Assembly: GCF_003114855.1 (NCBI RefSeq)
Contig: NZ_BFBB01000005.1
Coordinates: 149,409 to 213,408 of the forward strand
Direction of reading: 5' to 3'
Length of the DNA stretch: 64,000 nucleotides
Origin: Leptospira ryugenii
GTDB taxonomy: Bacteria; Spirochaetota; Leptospiria; Leptospirales; Leptospiraceae
Made by a program: the position numbers and the translations under genes. Positions 36,699 through 46,470 of the stretch are shown piece after piece; the stretch's first letter is position 1; each line of letters opens with the position of its first letter. The notes below the pieces were generated by a model. The model saw only the letters and a program-made list of their open reading frames with translations, was not told the DNA's origin and did no database searches.

Positions 36699-38329
36699 AA
36701 CTTTTTTTCTGTTTGCTGAGTCCTTATCTCATTTCGATTGCATTGGCATTTTTCGCAAAGGATTCTTGGTTTTCTATCCTACCGACAGAACAAGTTGTTG
36801 CAACCGCACTTGTATTTATCACGATCCAAACCTTTGTCTTTTATTTCCAAAGGTCGATTTGGAATACGCTACTATCATGGAATAAGACTGCCAGTCGACT
36901 GATGGTTTTTATTTTATTCTTATTATTTACGATCACATTGCTCTATCCATTTCGAAATCTTTCATGGGGTGATGGATTAATTTTATTCGAAACAAATCTA
37001 TTAGAAACAAAGTTATTTGGCCTACAAATTGCATTAGATGAAATCATTGAAACAAGTCTCCATAGCCTAGCTTACCATCTTCTAAATTATTCAGGTATCC
37101 TATTTGATATCAGATTGAGTTACCAACTCATTTCTTACACCGCGGGGATATTCTTTTTAGCCCTGGTCGGTTGGTACTTACCAAAATATAAATCCAACCA
37201 AGATGATTTCTTTCCTAAGCTAATATTTTTTGGCTCTGGTGGTTATCTCGTTTTTTTTGGTTATGCAGAAAACTATAGTTATTTGAGTTTATATATCTTT
37301 TTTCTACTCATCTACCTTCGCAAAATGATTGAAGGAGAGATTTCCTCCAAAAAATTATTGTTATCTGCAACTATTCTCGTAACGATTGGAATTTTTTTCC
37401 ATTTGGTCACTGGATTTCTTGCAGTCCTCTTAGGTTACCTTTGGTACAAGGAATCTCCAAGAGAGAGAAAAGTTAAAGATTTGTTCCAATTCTCAGCACT
37501 TGGTTTCGGGATTATTGCAATCGGATTTGTCTATCTACTTTTTATTCATGATCCAAATGTAGATAGACAAAGTAGTCATTTATTACATCCACCACTCTAC
37601 CCTTTGAAACGATTGATTTCTATCAATCATTTCAAAGAAGTACTCTCCGTACTTTGGTGGAATTCCAAACCAGCAATTTTTGTACTATTGTATTTCTTTC
37701 TTTATGATAAAAAAATATTCAAGACTTGGATATCGCGTCGCGAAAATGCCTTTCTTTTTGTAGCCTTTCTCTCTTTTTTACTCAATGGATTTTTTATCAA
37801 TCCTATGTTAGGTTTTCCTGGAGATTGGGATATGACAGGATTTTATTGGATACCATTGGCATTCTTAGGCTACCTTGCTTTATTAGAATATCCAAATGTA
37901 ACCTACCAAGTATTTCCGCTTTTGGTTTTCTGTCTTATAATGCAGATTTTTCATGCGAAAAAACTCTCCGAAACCAATCCGGAATCGGAAGCAATGGTTC
38001 GGATTACAGAAAATTTAGTGACACTGTATGTGGCTGAAAACCAAGAAAAAGTAAATTCTTTACCATCTTCACAAAAGAAGTTTTATGCAAAGACTGACTT
38101 CTTTCTTTATAAAGCAGACCGCATTACAAGTTTAATGTGTGATTTTAACGAGAAGGAAAATCTAAAGAAAGAACTCCAAACTTTACGAAAAGAGTTTCAA
38201 TCCTCAAGCCAGGAAGGGAAGCTTAAGGATAAAACTTGGATCAAAGGATTTCTCTACAGAGCCACAGACGGCAATACCAAATACATTAAATCTCTAAAAG
38301 AACATAAGCTATGTCATCTTGGAGTTTAG
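36695..38329 (+). CDS. polytopic membrane protein, possible GT-C glycosyltransferase
   Basis: This 544-residue protein has about ten hydrophobic segments. LSWGDGLILFETN near residue 90 is an acidic motif in the first extracytoplasmic loop, where GT-C transferases have their catalytic Asp; FFGYAENYSYLSLYIF is also seen in related membrane proteins of spirochaetes and other bacteria. The C-terminal ~100 residues are soluble and charged. ATG overlaps the previous stop (ATGA). Convergent with the SpoIIE-type gene, 44-base overlap. Substrate unknown. Confidence 0.6.
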   Translation: MKLFFCLLSPYLISIALAFFAKDSWFSILPTEQVVATALVFITIQTFVFYFQRSIWNTLLSWNKTASRLMVFILFLLFTITLLYPFRNLSWGDGLILFETNLLETKLFGLQIALDEIIETSLHSLAYHLLNYSGILFDIRLSYQLISYTAGIFFLALVGWYLPKYKSNQDDFFPKLIFFGSGGYLVFFGYAENYSYLSLYIFFLLIYLRKMIEGEISSKKLLLSATILVTIGIFFHLVTGFLAVLLGYLWYKESPRERKVKDLFQFSALGFGIIAIGFVYLLFIHDPNVDRQSSHLLHPPLYPLKRLISINHFKEVLSVLWWNSKPAIFVLLYFFLYDKKIFKTWISRRENAFLFVAFLSFLLNGFFINPMLGFPGDWDMTGFYWIPLAFLGYLALLEYPNVTYQVFPLLVFCLIMQIFHAKKLSETNPESEAMVRITENLVTLYVAENQEKVNSLPSSQKKFYAKTDFFLYKADRITSLMCDFNEKENLKKELQTLRKEFQSSSQEGKLKDKTWIKGFLYRATDGNTKYIKSLKEHKLCHLGV

Positions 38330-39398
38330 TTGATGATTTTAAGTAAGAGATATAATCATTGATTTCTTTTTTCATGAGAAAGTATCTGTTTGGACCAGAG
38401 GGCAATCTAGACAAGGTTTGGATCAAAGGATGGGCACTGGAACCTAAGAGTCCATCGGTATACATGAGCAATACATCACCTGCTTCAACTTCTAATTCCG
38501 ATTCAATAAAATTTGCTGTTTCCAGAATGCCCAGAATTTGCCCTACATTCTGATGCAAAGGAAGAACTTCTATTGATTCTCTTTTAAATACCAAAGGGAA
38601 AGGATGTCCTCCTCTTGAATACTTGATCTTGAAGTTTTTATGGTCCACAAGCAAACTAATAGCAGTCATACTATGAGTGCCAATTTCTTTGCATAATTCT
38701 AAATTTAGACGCTGCAAGATATGCGCCGTACTGACAAATGCAGATTTCGAAATTTCTTTGTGTATAGTCGTCATGAGAATAGCAATCAAGGCGGAAGTTA
38801 CTCCATGGCCTTCAATATCTGCCATTAACACCAAACTACAATTATTCTCAAGTGATAGGATTTGAAAAAAATCGCCTGAAACATAACTGAGAGGAATGAT
38901 CTCAGCGGATAACTTCTCAATTGATGCAGGAACAGTCATGGATTTCTGTTGGATACGACTTGCAAGTTTCATATCTCTAAAGATTGCCTCTTCTTGAATG
39001 GCTTTATCTTTGTAGAGAGTATAAAAATGGATCGCTCGTTTTAAGGCAGATTCCACACCGACTAAATCAAAGGGCTTTAAAATAAAATCTGTAGCTCGAT
39101 GATAGAGTGAGGAAACGAAAGATTGAATGTCTCGCTCACCTGTTATCATCAATACCTGGGTTTTTTCATCTATAGATTTAATTTTGGGTAATAAATCTAG
39201 TCCTGAGAAACTTGGCATATGAATATCTAGAAAAATGATGGGATTTCTCTCTCTTTCAAAGTATTCAAGACCCTGGCTAGGATTTGTAAAATATCGAACA
39301 AAATACCCTAACCCATTCAAGATCACTTCCAACGTTTCACAAATTTCAGAATCGTCATCTATGATCAGAATTTCAGGTTTGAAGGTGTATTCGCTCAT
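38286..39398 (-). CDS. response regulator with SpoIIE/PP2C phosphatase output
   Basis: This 370-residue protein has an N-terminal receiver domain (about 8-125: ILIIDDDSEICETL acidic pocket, phospho-acceptor Asp in FLDIHMPSFSG, Thr in VLMITGE, Lys in FILKPFDL). A short helical linker leads to a SpoIIE-type PP2C phosphatase (about 150-370: YVSGDFFQILSL, LVLMADIEGHGVTSAL, GGHPFPLVF and LLMYTDGLLGS). Such RsbU-like proteins dephosphorylate anti-anti-sigma factors when the receiver is phosphorylated. No histidine kinase or STAS partner is encoded next to it. The upstream minus-strand gene starts 14 bases away. Confidence 0.9.
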   Translation of the reverse strand: MSEYTFKPEILIIDDDSEICETLEVILNGLGYFVRYFTNPSQGLEYFERERNPIIFLDIHMPSFSGLDLLPKIKSIDEKTQVLMITGERDIQSFVSSLYHRATDFILKPFDLVGVESALKRAIHFYTLYKDKAIQEEAIFRDMKLASRIQQKSMTVPASIEKLSAEIIPLSYVSGDFFQILSLENNCSLVLMADIEGHGVTSALIAILMTTIHKEISKSAFVSTAHILQRLNLELCKEIGTHSMTAISLLVDHKNFKIKYSRGGHPFPLVFKRESIEVLPLHQNVGQILGILETANFIESELEVEAGDVLLMYTDGLLGSSAHPLIQTLSRLPSGPNRYFLMKKEINDYISYLKSSTKLQDDIAYVLLEI

Positions 39399-39412
39399 TT
39401 TTATATACTTAA

Positions 39413-40225
39413 TTATGAATTGAGCTTAAAACTAAACTTTTCCTTAATTTCATCCACTCTTTTAAAGTATGTTTCATGAAAAACTTTCTTCTCCAAATAA
39501 GGATCAGTGCAAGAAATCATTTCGCCATAAGTCCAGCGATAAGGCTCACCATTAGAAAATGAAACTCGATCCTTATGAATATGTGATGATAGTAAACGTA
39601 AATTCAATCCTCGAAACGATTTTATCAATGCTCTAAAGATACCTTCTTTTTCAGGATCAATAAATCGAAACTTTCGTGCAAATAGCACTGCATCGTGGAA
39701 GTATTCAGGAACGTTAAAGGCTCCAGAAGAACCAAGTTTTTTTGCCAAAATTCGTATGAAGTTGGTGATCTCAGTAAACACGTTTAGACCAGGGTATTCT
39801 TGGCCAAAATACAATTCTTTCTTTAGCCTTTCGGGAGAGTGATGTAAATTCTGGGTAAGGAGCCAGTCAATATAAACCATTGGAAATTTTTCGTCATCAC
39901 CTCGAAGGTGAAATTCAGAAACTTTTAATCTCATATGAATTAGAATTTGGTCATCAAAAGTTTTTACGTATATGCGGTTGTCGTAGTCATTTAAAACTTC
40001 AATGGATAGTTTAGAATGTGGATAACCTCGTTTTTCAATCGCTTTCAAAAGACTCGCTTCATTTAACATTTCTTCAACTTCTTCTTTTCTGAAGCGATTG
40101 AATAATCGGGGCTCCATGTTTAAAGAAGTATTCAACTCCTTAGAGACATCTACCAAAGAAAGCTCATCGAGATTGAGCCATTCTGTATTTCCCTTTTTCT
40201 TATCTGTAGAGGAAAAGATTCCCAT
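39413..40225 (-). CDS. conserved-looking hypothetical protein
   Basis: This 270-residue soluble protein has no recognised domain. Features visible: a basic N-terminus (GIFSSTDKKKGN), WLNLDELSLVDVSKELN, a segment with HLRGDDEKFPMVYIDWLLTQ, and GLNVFTEITNFIRILAKKLG. The C-terminus is charged and helical. Its ATG shares one base with the stop of the upstream HDAC-family gene (TGATG), so they are translationally coupled; a shared process is likely but unknown. Confidence 0.6.
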   Translation of the reverse strand: MGIFSSTDKKKGNTEWLNLDELSLVDVSKELNTSLNMEPRLFNRFRKEEVEEMLNEASLLKAIEKRGYPHSKLSIEVLNDYDNRIYVKTFDDQILIHMRLKVSEFHLRGDDEKFPMVYIDWLLTQNLHHSPERLKKELYFGQEYPGLNVFTEITNFIRILAKKLGSSGAFNVPEYFHDAVLFARKFRFIDPEKEGIFRALIKSFRGLNLRLLSSHIHKDRVSFSNGEPYRWTYGEMISCTDPYLEKKVFHETYFKRVDEIKEKFSFKLNS

Positions 40226-41124
40226 CAGATTTCTCCAAAGGCTGCTAATGTGTTAAAATGTATTTCAACGGTATCTTTTGAATCTCGTGCATAACCGCCA
40301 GCAAGAGTGATGACACAAGGTACAGATTGTTCGCTGCAATACTTTTTGATCATCCTATCTCTCTCTTTGAGCCCTTTCATACTAACTTTCAATTCTCCCA
40401 AGGAATCATCTTCATAAGGATCAGCTCCAGCTAAATAATATACAATTTCAGGCTGAAATTGTTTTTGAATCTGCTGCAACGAATCATACAATAAAGTGAG
40501 ATATTGATCATCTTTTGTTCCAGCCTCTAAGTGGACATCCAAATTCGAATTTTCCTTCTTCGGATAGATATTCCCTTGGTGCATAGAAAATGTAAAAACT
40601 TTGTCATCGTATTGGAAAATATATGAATTTCCATTTCCTTGGTGCAAATCTAAGTCTACAATAAGTGCTTTATGATTTGGTGATGTCTCTTTTGTTTTTC
40701 TGATTGCAATGGCTATGTCATTTAAATAGCAAAATCCTTCAGCACGGTCTGGGAAACTATGGTGGTATCCTCCCCCCATATTAAATGCAAACTTATGTTT
40801 ATTGGTGAGTTTGCTTGCAAGTACGGTTCCTCCTACCCCATAACAGAAGCTATCTACAATGCTCCTGGAGAGTGGTAATTCGGAATACATAGTCCTCGGG
40901 GTATGTTCGTAGCTAAATAAATCATTAAGATATTCCTTGGTATGAACAAGTTCTAGGTCGTGTTCCTCTGCTCTCTCTGGCAAAAGAACGTCCCATTTGG
41001 AAAAGATAGGATCTCTTTTCAAACGATTGTATAGATGGGAGTATTTGTGTGCTGGGAAAATATGGCCTGGTAGATCGAGATTGTAAAGCGAATGATAAAT
41101 GAGGGCGAGGTCTTGGGAACTCAT
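40225..41124 (-). CDS. second histone deacetylase-family hydrolase
   Basis: This 299-residue protein begins with the HDAC-type substrate-entry motif HIFPAHKYSHLYNRL and contains GGGYHHSFPDRAEGFCYLND (catalytic His pair), LIVDLDLHQGNGNSYIFQ (two zinc ligands) and YLAGADPYEDDSLGEL (third ligand). The pattern resembles the HDAC11 (class IV)-like bacterial proteins, so it is a different subfamily from the copy at 23295-24236. Substrate unknown. ATG at 41124, divergent from pyk; coupled to the next gene by an overlapping stop/start. Confidence 0.88.
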   Translation of the reverse strand: MSSQDLALIYHSLYNLDLPGHIFPAHKYSHLYNRLKRDPIFSKWDVLLPERAEEHDLELVHTKEYLNDLFSYEHTPRTMYSELPLSRSIVDSFCYGVGGTVLASKLTNKHKFAFNMGGGYHHSFPDRAEGFCYLNDIAIAIRKTKETSPNHKALIVDLDLHQGNGNSYIFQYDDKVFTFSMHQGNIYPKKENSNLDVHLEAGTKDDQYLTLLYDSLQQIQKQFQPEIVYYLAGADPYEDDSLGELKVSMKGLKERDRMIKKYCSEQSVPCVITLAGGYARDSKDTVEIHFNTLAAFGEI

Positions 41125-41212
41125 ACCATTAGCTTGATTGAAATTTTAAACTCGTCAAACCAATCAAAGCAAATTGCTTGCGAGAATAGAAAAAAAGCGT
41201 TAGACTGTTTCT

Positions 41213-42649
41213 ATGCCTGAAGTCCCCAATCTCCCACAAAAGCGCACAAAAATCATTTGTACTATAGGCCCTGCCTCAGCCAATAAAGAGACTCTATTGA
41301 AGTTGATCTATGCTGGGATGGATATGGCGCGTATGAATTTTTCCCATTCTACGCACGATTACCATGAAAAGGTATATGAGCTCATCCGAGAATGCGAACA
41401 AGAGGCGGGGACAAACATTGGCATCCTAGCAGATTTACAGGGACCCAAGATACGGACAGGGAAACTTAGCTCTGGACCGATTGAATTGAAGGCGGGAGAC
41501 ACGATCTCCATAAACAACCAAGCGGATTTTCCTGGAACCGCGAATGAGATTGGATGCACCTATACACATATACTAAATGATATAGAAGTGGGACATAAAC
41601 TCCTAGTGGATGATGGAAAGCTGTCCTTTGTCGTGAAATCCAAAACAAAGGAAAAAGCGGTTCTAGAAACCATAATTGGCGGAACCTTAAAAGACAACAA
41701 AGGTATCAATTTACCTGGAACTCCAATTTCTGCACCCGCCTTATCTGAAAAAGATATAGAGGATATGCGATTTGCTTTGGGACTCGGCGTTGATTACATC
41801 GCATTATCCTTTGTAAGGCGTGCCAGTGATTTAGAATATGCAAGGCAGTTTATGAGAGATACCTATGCAGGTCTGATTGCAAAGATTGAGAGACCCGAGG
41901 CTTTGCAAAACATAGATGAAATCATTGATGCATGTGATGGCATAATGATAGCTCGTGGGGATCTTGGAGTCGAGTTGGATACTCAATTTGTTCCCATTAT
42001 CCAAAAAGAGATGATTACCAAATTAAACCAAAGAGGAAAACCGGTTATCACTGCTACACAAATGTTAGAAACAATGATTGATAACCCAAGGCCGACTCGA
42101 GCCGAAGCAAGTGATGTTGCCAATGCGGTTATGGATGGAACGGATGCTGTTATGCTGTCTGGAGAAACTGCATCTGGTAAATTTCCTGTAGAGACTGTCG
42201 ACACAATGACAAAGATCATACAAGCGGCGGAAGACTCTCATATCCACTTGATTCACCTTAGGCAAATGGATCGTTCCGTTTTAGAAGTTGAGCGTACTGC
42301 ACTTGGTTATGCGGCAGAAAGCATAGCAAGATCAATCAACGCACAAGCTATCATTAATTTTACAAGGTCAGGATACTCTTCCCTTTTATCCTCTGAATTT
42401 CGACCAATCAAACCCATCTATTCTTTTACACCATTTCTTGGAACTGCTCGTAAGATGAAGTTATATTGGGGAGTCACTCCTTATGTCATGCCTATGATGG
42501 ATAAATTTCCTGATATGATAGCATTTATGAGCAAAGTATTGAAATCAGAAGGAAGGCTGAAAGCAGGAGACCAAGTGGTCATACTTTCGGGAGCACCAGG
42601 ATCTGTCGCGCAAACTGTAGATTTTATCCAGATCCACAAGATCAAGTAA
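41213..42649 (+). CDS. pyk: pyruvate kinase
   Basis: This 478-residue glycolytic enzyme makes pyruvate and ATP from phosphoenolpyruvate. Signatures: RTKIICTIGPASANKETL, AGMDMARMNFSHSTHDYH, LADLQGPKIRTGKL, the catalytic Lys region LIAKIERPEAL, IARGDLGVEL and TATQMLETMI. Full length with the three standard domains (A, B around 75-170, and C from about 350). ATG at 41213. Convergent with the BaiN-like gene, eight-base overlap. Confidence 0.97.
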   Translation: MPEVPNLPQKRTKIICTIGPASANKETLLKLIYAGMDMARMNFSHSTHDYHEKVYELIRECEQEAGTNIGILADLQGPKIRTGKLSSGPIELKAGDTISINNQADFPGTANEIGCTYTHILNDIEVGHKLLVDDGKLSFVVKSKTKEKAVLETIIGGTLKDNKGINLPGTPISAPALSEKDIEDMRFALGLGVDYIALSFVRRASDLEYARQFMRDTYAGLIAKIERPEALQNIDEIIDACDGIMIARGDLGVELDTQFVPIIQKEMITKLNQRGKPVITATQMLETMIDNPRPTRAEASDVANAVMDGTDAVMLSGETASGKFPVETVDTMTKIIQAAEDSHIHLIHLRQMDRSVLEVERTALGYAAESIARSINAQAIINFTRSGYSSLLSSEFRPIKPIYSFTPFLGTARKMKLYWGVTPYVMPMMDKFPDMIAFMSKVLKSEGRLKAGDQVVILSGAPGSVAQTVDFIQIHKIK

Positions 42650-43877
42650 TCCGCTTCGCGATTTCCTTTGCTGCAATGTTTGCCGTAGTCCAAGCGTTTT
42701 GAAAATTGAATCCACCTGTGATGCCATCTACATCAATGACCTCACCAGCAAAAAATAAATTTGGGACAACACGGCTTTCCATAGTTTCAAAATTGATTTC
42801 TTTTCTTGAGATTCCACCCGCAGTCACAAATTCTTCTTTGAAGACTCCTTTTGTTGTCATCTTAAAATGTGACTTACAGATTTGGAAAGTGAGTTGTTTG
42901 GTCTGTGTTTGGCTAAGATCTGCATATTTTTGTTCTGATGAGATACCACTTGTTTCCAATAAATAAGACCAGAGACGAGTTGGAATTTCGGAAAATTTTT
43001 GGTTTTGGATTTTAGACCTTGCAAATTCTGATTTCCAGTTTTGCAGTGTCGTTTCAATTTCAAGAATTGATTTATCACCTAACCAATTTACTTCGAGTTC
43101 AGTTTTGTAATCACATTCGAAAAAAGTCTTTGCTTCCCAGGCCGATAAACGCAATGCACACGGTCCACTCAATCCCCAGTGAGTGATGAGAAGTGCTCCA
43201 GTTTGTGCTTTGCCTTTGGGATAGATGCGAATGCTCGCATTCGGAACAGAAAGGCCAGCCAACTCGGATAAGGGAAAAGGATCTATTCCTAAAGTAAAGA
43301 GAGATGGTGTTGGCAGTATGATTTTATGGCCCAATGCTTCCATCCAATTCCACACCTTTCGATTGGAACCGGAGCAAACTAAGACAATATCAAACTCCAT
43401 ATCAGAAGATTCCAATTTCAAAATGAAGCCAGAAGATTGATCTTGTTTAGGAAATATTGCCGAAACTGGAGATTCAAGATGTAAATGGATCTTTTTCTTT
43501 TGGATTTCTGTTAAGAAACAATCAATGATTGTAGAGCTTTGGTCCGTTACAGGGAACATCCTACCATCATCCTCTGTTTTTAAAAGTACACCGTGTTCTT
43601 TGAACCAATTGACTGTATCCTTGGATTGGAAGTGACGAAATGCCCACTTCAATTCTCTTTCACCTCTAGGATACTTTTTAGAAAAGGCTTCAGGATCAAA
43701 GAGATGATGAGTAACATTGCACCTGCCACCTCCAGAAACTCTTAACTTTGCAAGCGGCTCCTTAGACTTTTCAAAGATATGGATGGCGGTGGGACGATTG
43801 AGAAACTCTGCAATTTGAATCGACGCAAAACAACCGCTAGCTCCTCCACCAATAATAGCGATTTTTTTAGGAACCAC
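42642..43877 (-). CDS. BaiN/YhiN-type FAD-dependent oxidoreductase
   Basis: This 411-residue flavoprotein has the N-terminal FAD motif KIAIIGGGASGCFASIQ, LRVSGGGRCNVTHHLFDP (a hallmark of the HI0933/YhiN family), GVLLKTEDDGRMFPVTDQS, and a C-terminal FAVTAGG-like region FVTAGGISRKEINF and FFAGEVIDVDGITGGFNFQ. Related BaiN enzymes act in bile acid reduction in gut bacteria but most members have no known substrate. I chose GTG at 43877, which overlaps the glyoxalase stop by one base (TAGTG); longer starts would overlap it by up to 34 bases. Confidence 0.85.
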   Translation of the reverse strand: MVPKKIAIIGGGASGCFASIQIAEFLNRPTAIHIFEKSKEPLAKLRVSGGGRCNVTHHLFDPEAFSKKYPRGERELKWAFRHFQSKDTVNWFKEHGVLLKTEDDGRMFPVTDQSSTIIDCFLTEIQKKKIHLHLESPVSAIFPKQDQSSGFILKLESSDMEFDIVLVCSGSNRKVWNWMEALGHKIILPTPSLFTLGIDPFPLSELAGLSVPNASIRIYPKGKAQTGALLITHWGLSGPCALRLSAWEAKTFFECDYKTELEVNWLGDKSILEIETTLQNWKSEFARSKIQNQKFSEIPTRLWSYLLETSGISSEQKYADLSQTQTKQLTFQICKSHFKMTTKGVFKEEFVTAGGISRKEINFETMESRVVPNLFFAGEVIDVDGITGGFNFQNAWTTANIAAKEIAKRIT

Positions 43878-44299
43878 TACCACTCGCCATAGTTTTTCAT
43901 AGAGAGCCAAGGTTCTTTTGGCTCCAAAGCCTTTCCCTTTTGTAAGAGCTCTATAGAGATCAAGTCGGGAGTTCGAATAAAAGCCATACGGCCGTCTCTT
44001 GGTGGTCTATGTATTTGGTATCCAAACTTCATGATTCGATCGCATGTCTCATAGATATTTTCTGTTTGGAAGGCAAGGTGTCCAAAATTTCTACCAACGG
44101 TATAGGGTTCCTTTTGGTCCCAATTATAAGTGAGTTCGATTTCAGGGGCATCAGGTTCTCCCGTGGACAAAAACACGAGTGTAAACTTTCCTTCAGGGTG
44201 TTCTGCTCTTCGATTGACAACTAAACCTAAAGTCTGCTCAAAAAATGAGATTGTTTTCTCCAGGTCCAATACTCGGATCATCGTATGTAAAAACTTCAT
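43877..44299 (-). CDS. glyoxalase I-like (VOC family) protein
   Basis: This 140-residue protein is a vicinal-oxygen-chelate fold enzyme resembling lactoylglutathione lyase: [65 protein letters not shown] and [14 protein letters not shown]. The metal-binding His (MIRV...; GHLAF) and Glu (EIELTYN; SIELLQ) are placed as in glyoxalase I, which detoxifies methylglyoxal with glutathione. It lies in a tight run photolyase-glyoxalase-oxidoreductase, overlapping the photolyase end by four bases. Confidence 0.82.
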   Translation of the reverse strand: MKFLHTMIRVLDLEKTISFFEQTLGLVVNRRAEHPEGKFTLVFLSTGEPDAPEIELTYNWDQKEPYTVGRNFGHLAFQTENIYETCDRIMKFGYQIHRPPRDGRMAFIRTPDLISIELLQKGKALEPKEPWLSMKNYGEW

Positions 44300-45837
44300 A
44301 AAGACTCACCATTCTCCAAAATCCAATTGGCCCTTGCTAATATTCTTTTTTTCTCTGCTGAATTCATCTTTCCCCAGGTATGATAAACCATTCCAATCCT
44401 AGGATTTTTTTCCAGGATTTTTTTATGTCTATCGAAGAAATGCCAATAAAGACTGTTATACGGACATGAATTTACTTCTGATTTTGTCTTTTTATCGTAA
44501 GCACAGTTTTTACAATAATTGGACATCTTATCTATATAATTGGCAGAAGAAACGTAAGGCTTGGATGCAATCTTTCCTCCATCCGCAAATTGGCTCATCC
44601 CTCGAGTGTTGGTAATCTCAACCCACTCAAAAGCATCTATATAAATACCAAGGTACCATTTGTCCAACTCATCTGGATTTACACCATATAACAGAGAAAA
44701 ATTTCCTATGACCATCAATCTCTGGATGTGGTGGGCATAAGCAAGATGTAAACTCTGCCTGATGGAATAAGACATACAGTTCATCTTTGTTTCTCCTGTC
44801 CAATACCAGGAAGGCAACTCTCTCTGATGTTCCAAATGATTCAGTGTCTGGTAGCTCGGCATCTCCGCCCAATACAATCCTCGCGTAAACTCTCTCCAAC
44901 CCAGGATTTGTCTGACAAATCCCTCTAAATTTGATAAACTGATTTGATTCCGTTTTTTTTCATAAGTACGAATAGCTCTTTCTATTACTTCTTTAGGCGA
45001 AATCAATTTTACATTCAATGCGAAGGAGAGGCAGGAATGGAAGAGATATGGACTCTCCTCGAGCATTGCATCTTGGTAATCACCAAATCCATCCAAAAAA
45101 ATTTCTAAAAACTCATCTAATCTGTTTAATGCTTCTTTCCTTGTGATTGGCCATATGATTCCTTCGGTTGGCATTTCGCCCATTGTCCATTTTCTAGGGA
45201 TCCTTTGCAGTACCTCATCGGAGTAAGAGGGTTTCCATTTACGCGAAGGAATCTTTATTTTCCCATCATACTTCTTTCGATTCATAGCATCAAAATTCCA
45301 TTGACCACCCCAAGGTTCACCAGAACTATCCAACATAAAATTGTATTGTTTGCGCATGTATCGATAAAAGTTCTCCATCCGATAACTTTTTTTGGGGAAA
45401 ATAGTTTTAAAACTATCACGTGGAGACAAGAAATGCTCTGTATCATAGGCTTCTGTTTGCACACCCTTTTCATTCAATATCTTACATAGATTTTGAAGTT
45501 CAAGATCCAGACGATATTCGTCGGGGAGCTGGTAAGAAAATTTGTCTATCTTTCTCTTTTGGCAAAACTGGATGACATTGGCAGAAATGCTTTTTTGATT
45601 ATCTTTCTGATTTAGTTCGATGTACTCTACAATATGGCCTTTTTCAACAAGGCTCTTTGCGAATGCTTTCATACCCATAAAGATTGCTTTCACTTTTTGG
45701 ATATGGTGGCGTACATACCGTACTTCTGAATCGGCCTCGACGAATAGATAAAAAGTATTGGGAGAAACAGTATGGAACCAAGAATGATTTTCATTCAATT
45801 GATCCCCTAAAATGAGACGACACTCTTTCATACTCAT
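44296..45837 (-). CDS. FeS-containing (6-4) photolyase / bacterial cryptochrome
   Basis: This 513-residue protein belongs to the FeS-BCP (CryPro/PhrB) photolyases: it starts [16 protein letters not shown], with no classical antenna-binding signature, and has the family helices [15 protein letters not shown] and [15 protein letters not shown]. Four Cys that can bind a [4Fe-4S] cluster are visible: one in TKMNCMSYS, two in NYCKNCAYD and one in [12 protein letters not shown]. It should repair (6-4) photoproducts using blue light and FAD. ATG at 45837, 20 bases after the auxiliary lipoprotein gene, so it may share the mla transcript. Confidence 0.92.
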   Translation of the reverse strand: MSMKECRLILGDQLNENHSWFHTVSPNTFYLFVEADSEVRYVRHHIQKVKAIFMGMKAFAKSLVEKGHIVEYIELNQKDNQKSISANVIQFCQKRKIDKFSYQLPDEYRLDLELQNLCKILNEKGVQTEAYDTEHFLSPRDSFKTIFPKKSYRMENFYRYMRKQYNFMLDSSGEPWGGQWNFDAMNRKKYDGKIKIPSRKWKPSYSDEVLQRIPRKWTMGEMPTEGIIWPITRKEALNRLDEFLEIFLDGFGDYQDAMLEESPYLFHSCLSFALNVKLISPKEVIERAIRTYEKKRNQISLSNLEGFVRQILGWREFTRGLYWAEMPSYQTLNHLEHQRELPSWYWTGETKMNCMSYSIRQSLHLAYAHHIQRLMVIGNFSLLYGVNPDELDKWYLGIYIDAFEWVEITNTRGMSQFADGGKIASKPYVSSANYIDKMSNYCKNCAYDKKTKSEVNSCPYNSLYWHFFDRHKKILEKNPRIGMVYHTWGKMNSAEKKRILARANWILENGESL

Positions 45838-45857
45838 TAGAGTATCCGAAAGGGAGT

Positions 45858-46466
45858 TTATTTTTGGATTTTTCCTTTCAAATCTTGTTGCATCTCTTTT
45901 AATATTTCAGATAAAGCTCGATTCCAGCCCACCACCAAGTCACTTGCCTCTTTTTTATTGATAGAGATAGATTTTTGGTAATTTTTTTTCAAGAGTAAGG
46001 TAACATTTAAGCCTGTCTCCGTATAGACAAAGGCTTCTAGGTTTAGGATTGCCTTTGGCTCGTTTCTGAAATCTCCATAAAGATCCGATACAGAGACCTC
46101 TATGAAATGAGTAGGCTCCCATCTCGCATTTTGATTGGCATCAAACTCAAAAATCTTTTGGTCTAGTAATCCCTTTGCGATCTCTTCTCTCAAGTTTGCA
46201 CTCGGTGAAATAAAAAAAGTATGATAAAAATCGGATTCAAAATTAACATTATCCCTTCGGTAAACAAATTCTTTACCTTCAAATTTTTGAGAGAGACTTA
46301 ATCGCCTAATCTTGAAGGCAGTGCCTTTCGGTGGTATCTCATCTGAGTTAAGCTTATCCAACTCGATGAGATAAAATTTCTTTTCCGGGTAGGTTTTTGA
46401 AACGCTACCACATGCGATAACAAAAGCAAGAAGACCAAAAAAGAGCGAAAAGATTAGAGATTTCAT
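45858..46466 (-). CDS. ABC-type transport auxiliary lipoprotein (PqiC-like)
   Basis: This protein (about 202 residues) has a lipoprotein signal ending FVIAC and then KKFYLIELDKLN, followed by a beta-rich stretch (THFIEVSVSDLYGDF) and WNRALSEILKEMQQDL, the pattern of the ABC_trans_aux / PqiC family attached to MCE systems. ATG at 46466, four bases after the MCE gene stop; an upstream extension is not signal-like. It probably anchors the MCE complex at the inner face of the outer membrane. Confidence 0.78.
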   Translation of the reverse strand: MKSLIFSLFFGLLAFVIACGSVSKTYPEKKFYLIELDKLNSDEIPPKGTAFKIRRLSLSQKFEGKEFVYRRDNVNFESDFYHTFFISPSANLREEIAKGLLDQKIFEFDANQNARWEPTHFIEVSVSDLYGDFRNEPKAILNLEAFVYTETGLNVTLLLKKNYQKSISINKKEASDLVVGWNRALSEILKEMQQDLKGKIQK

Positions 46467-46470
46467 TCTG

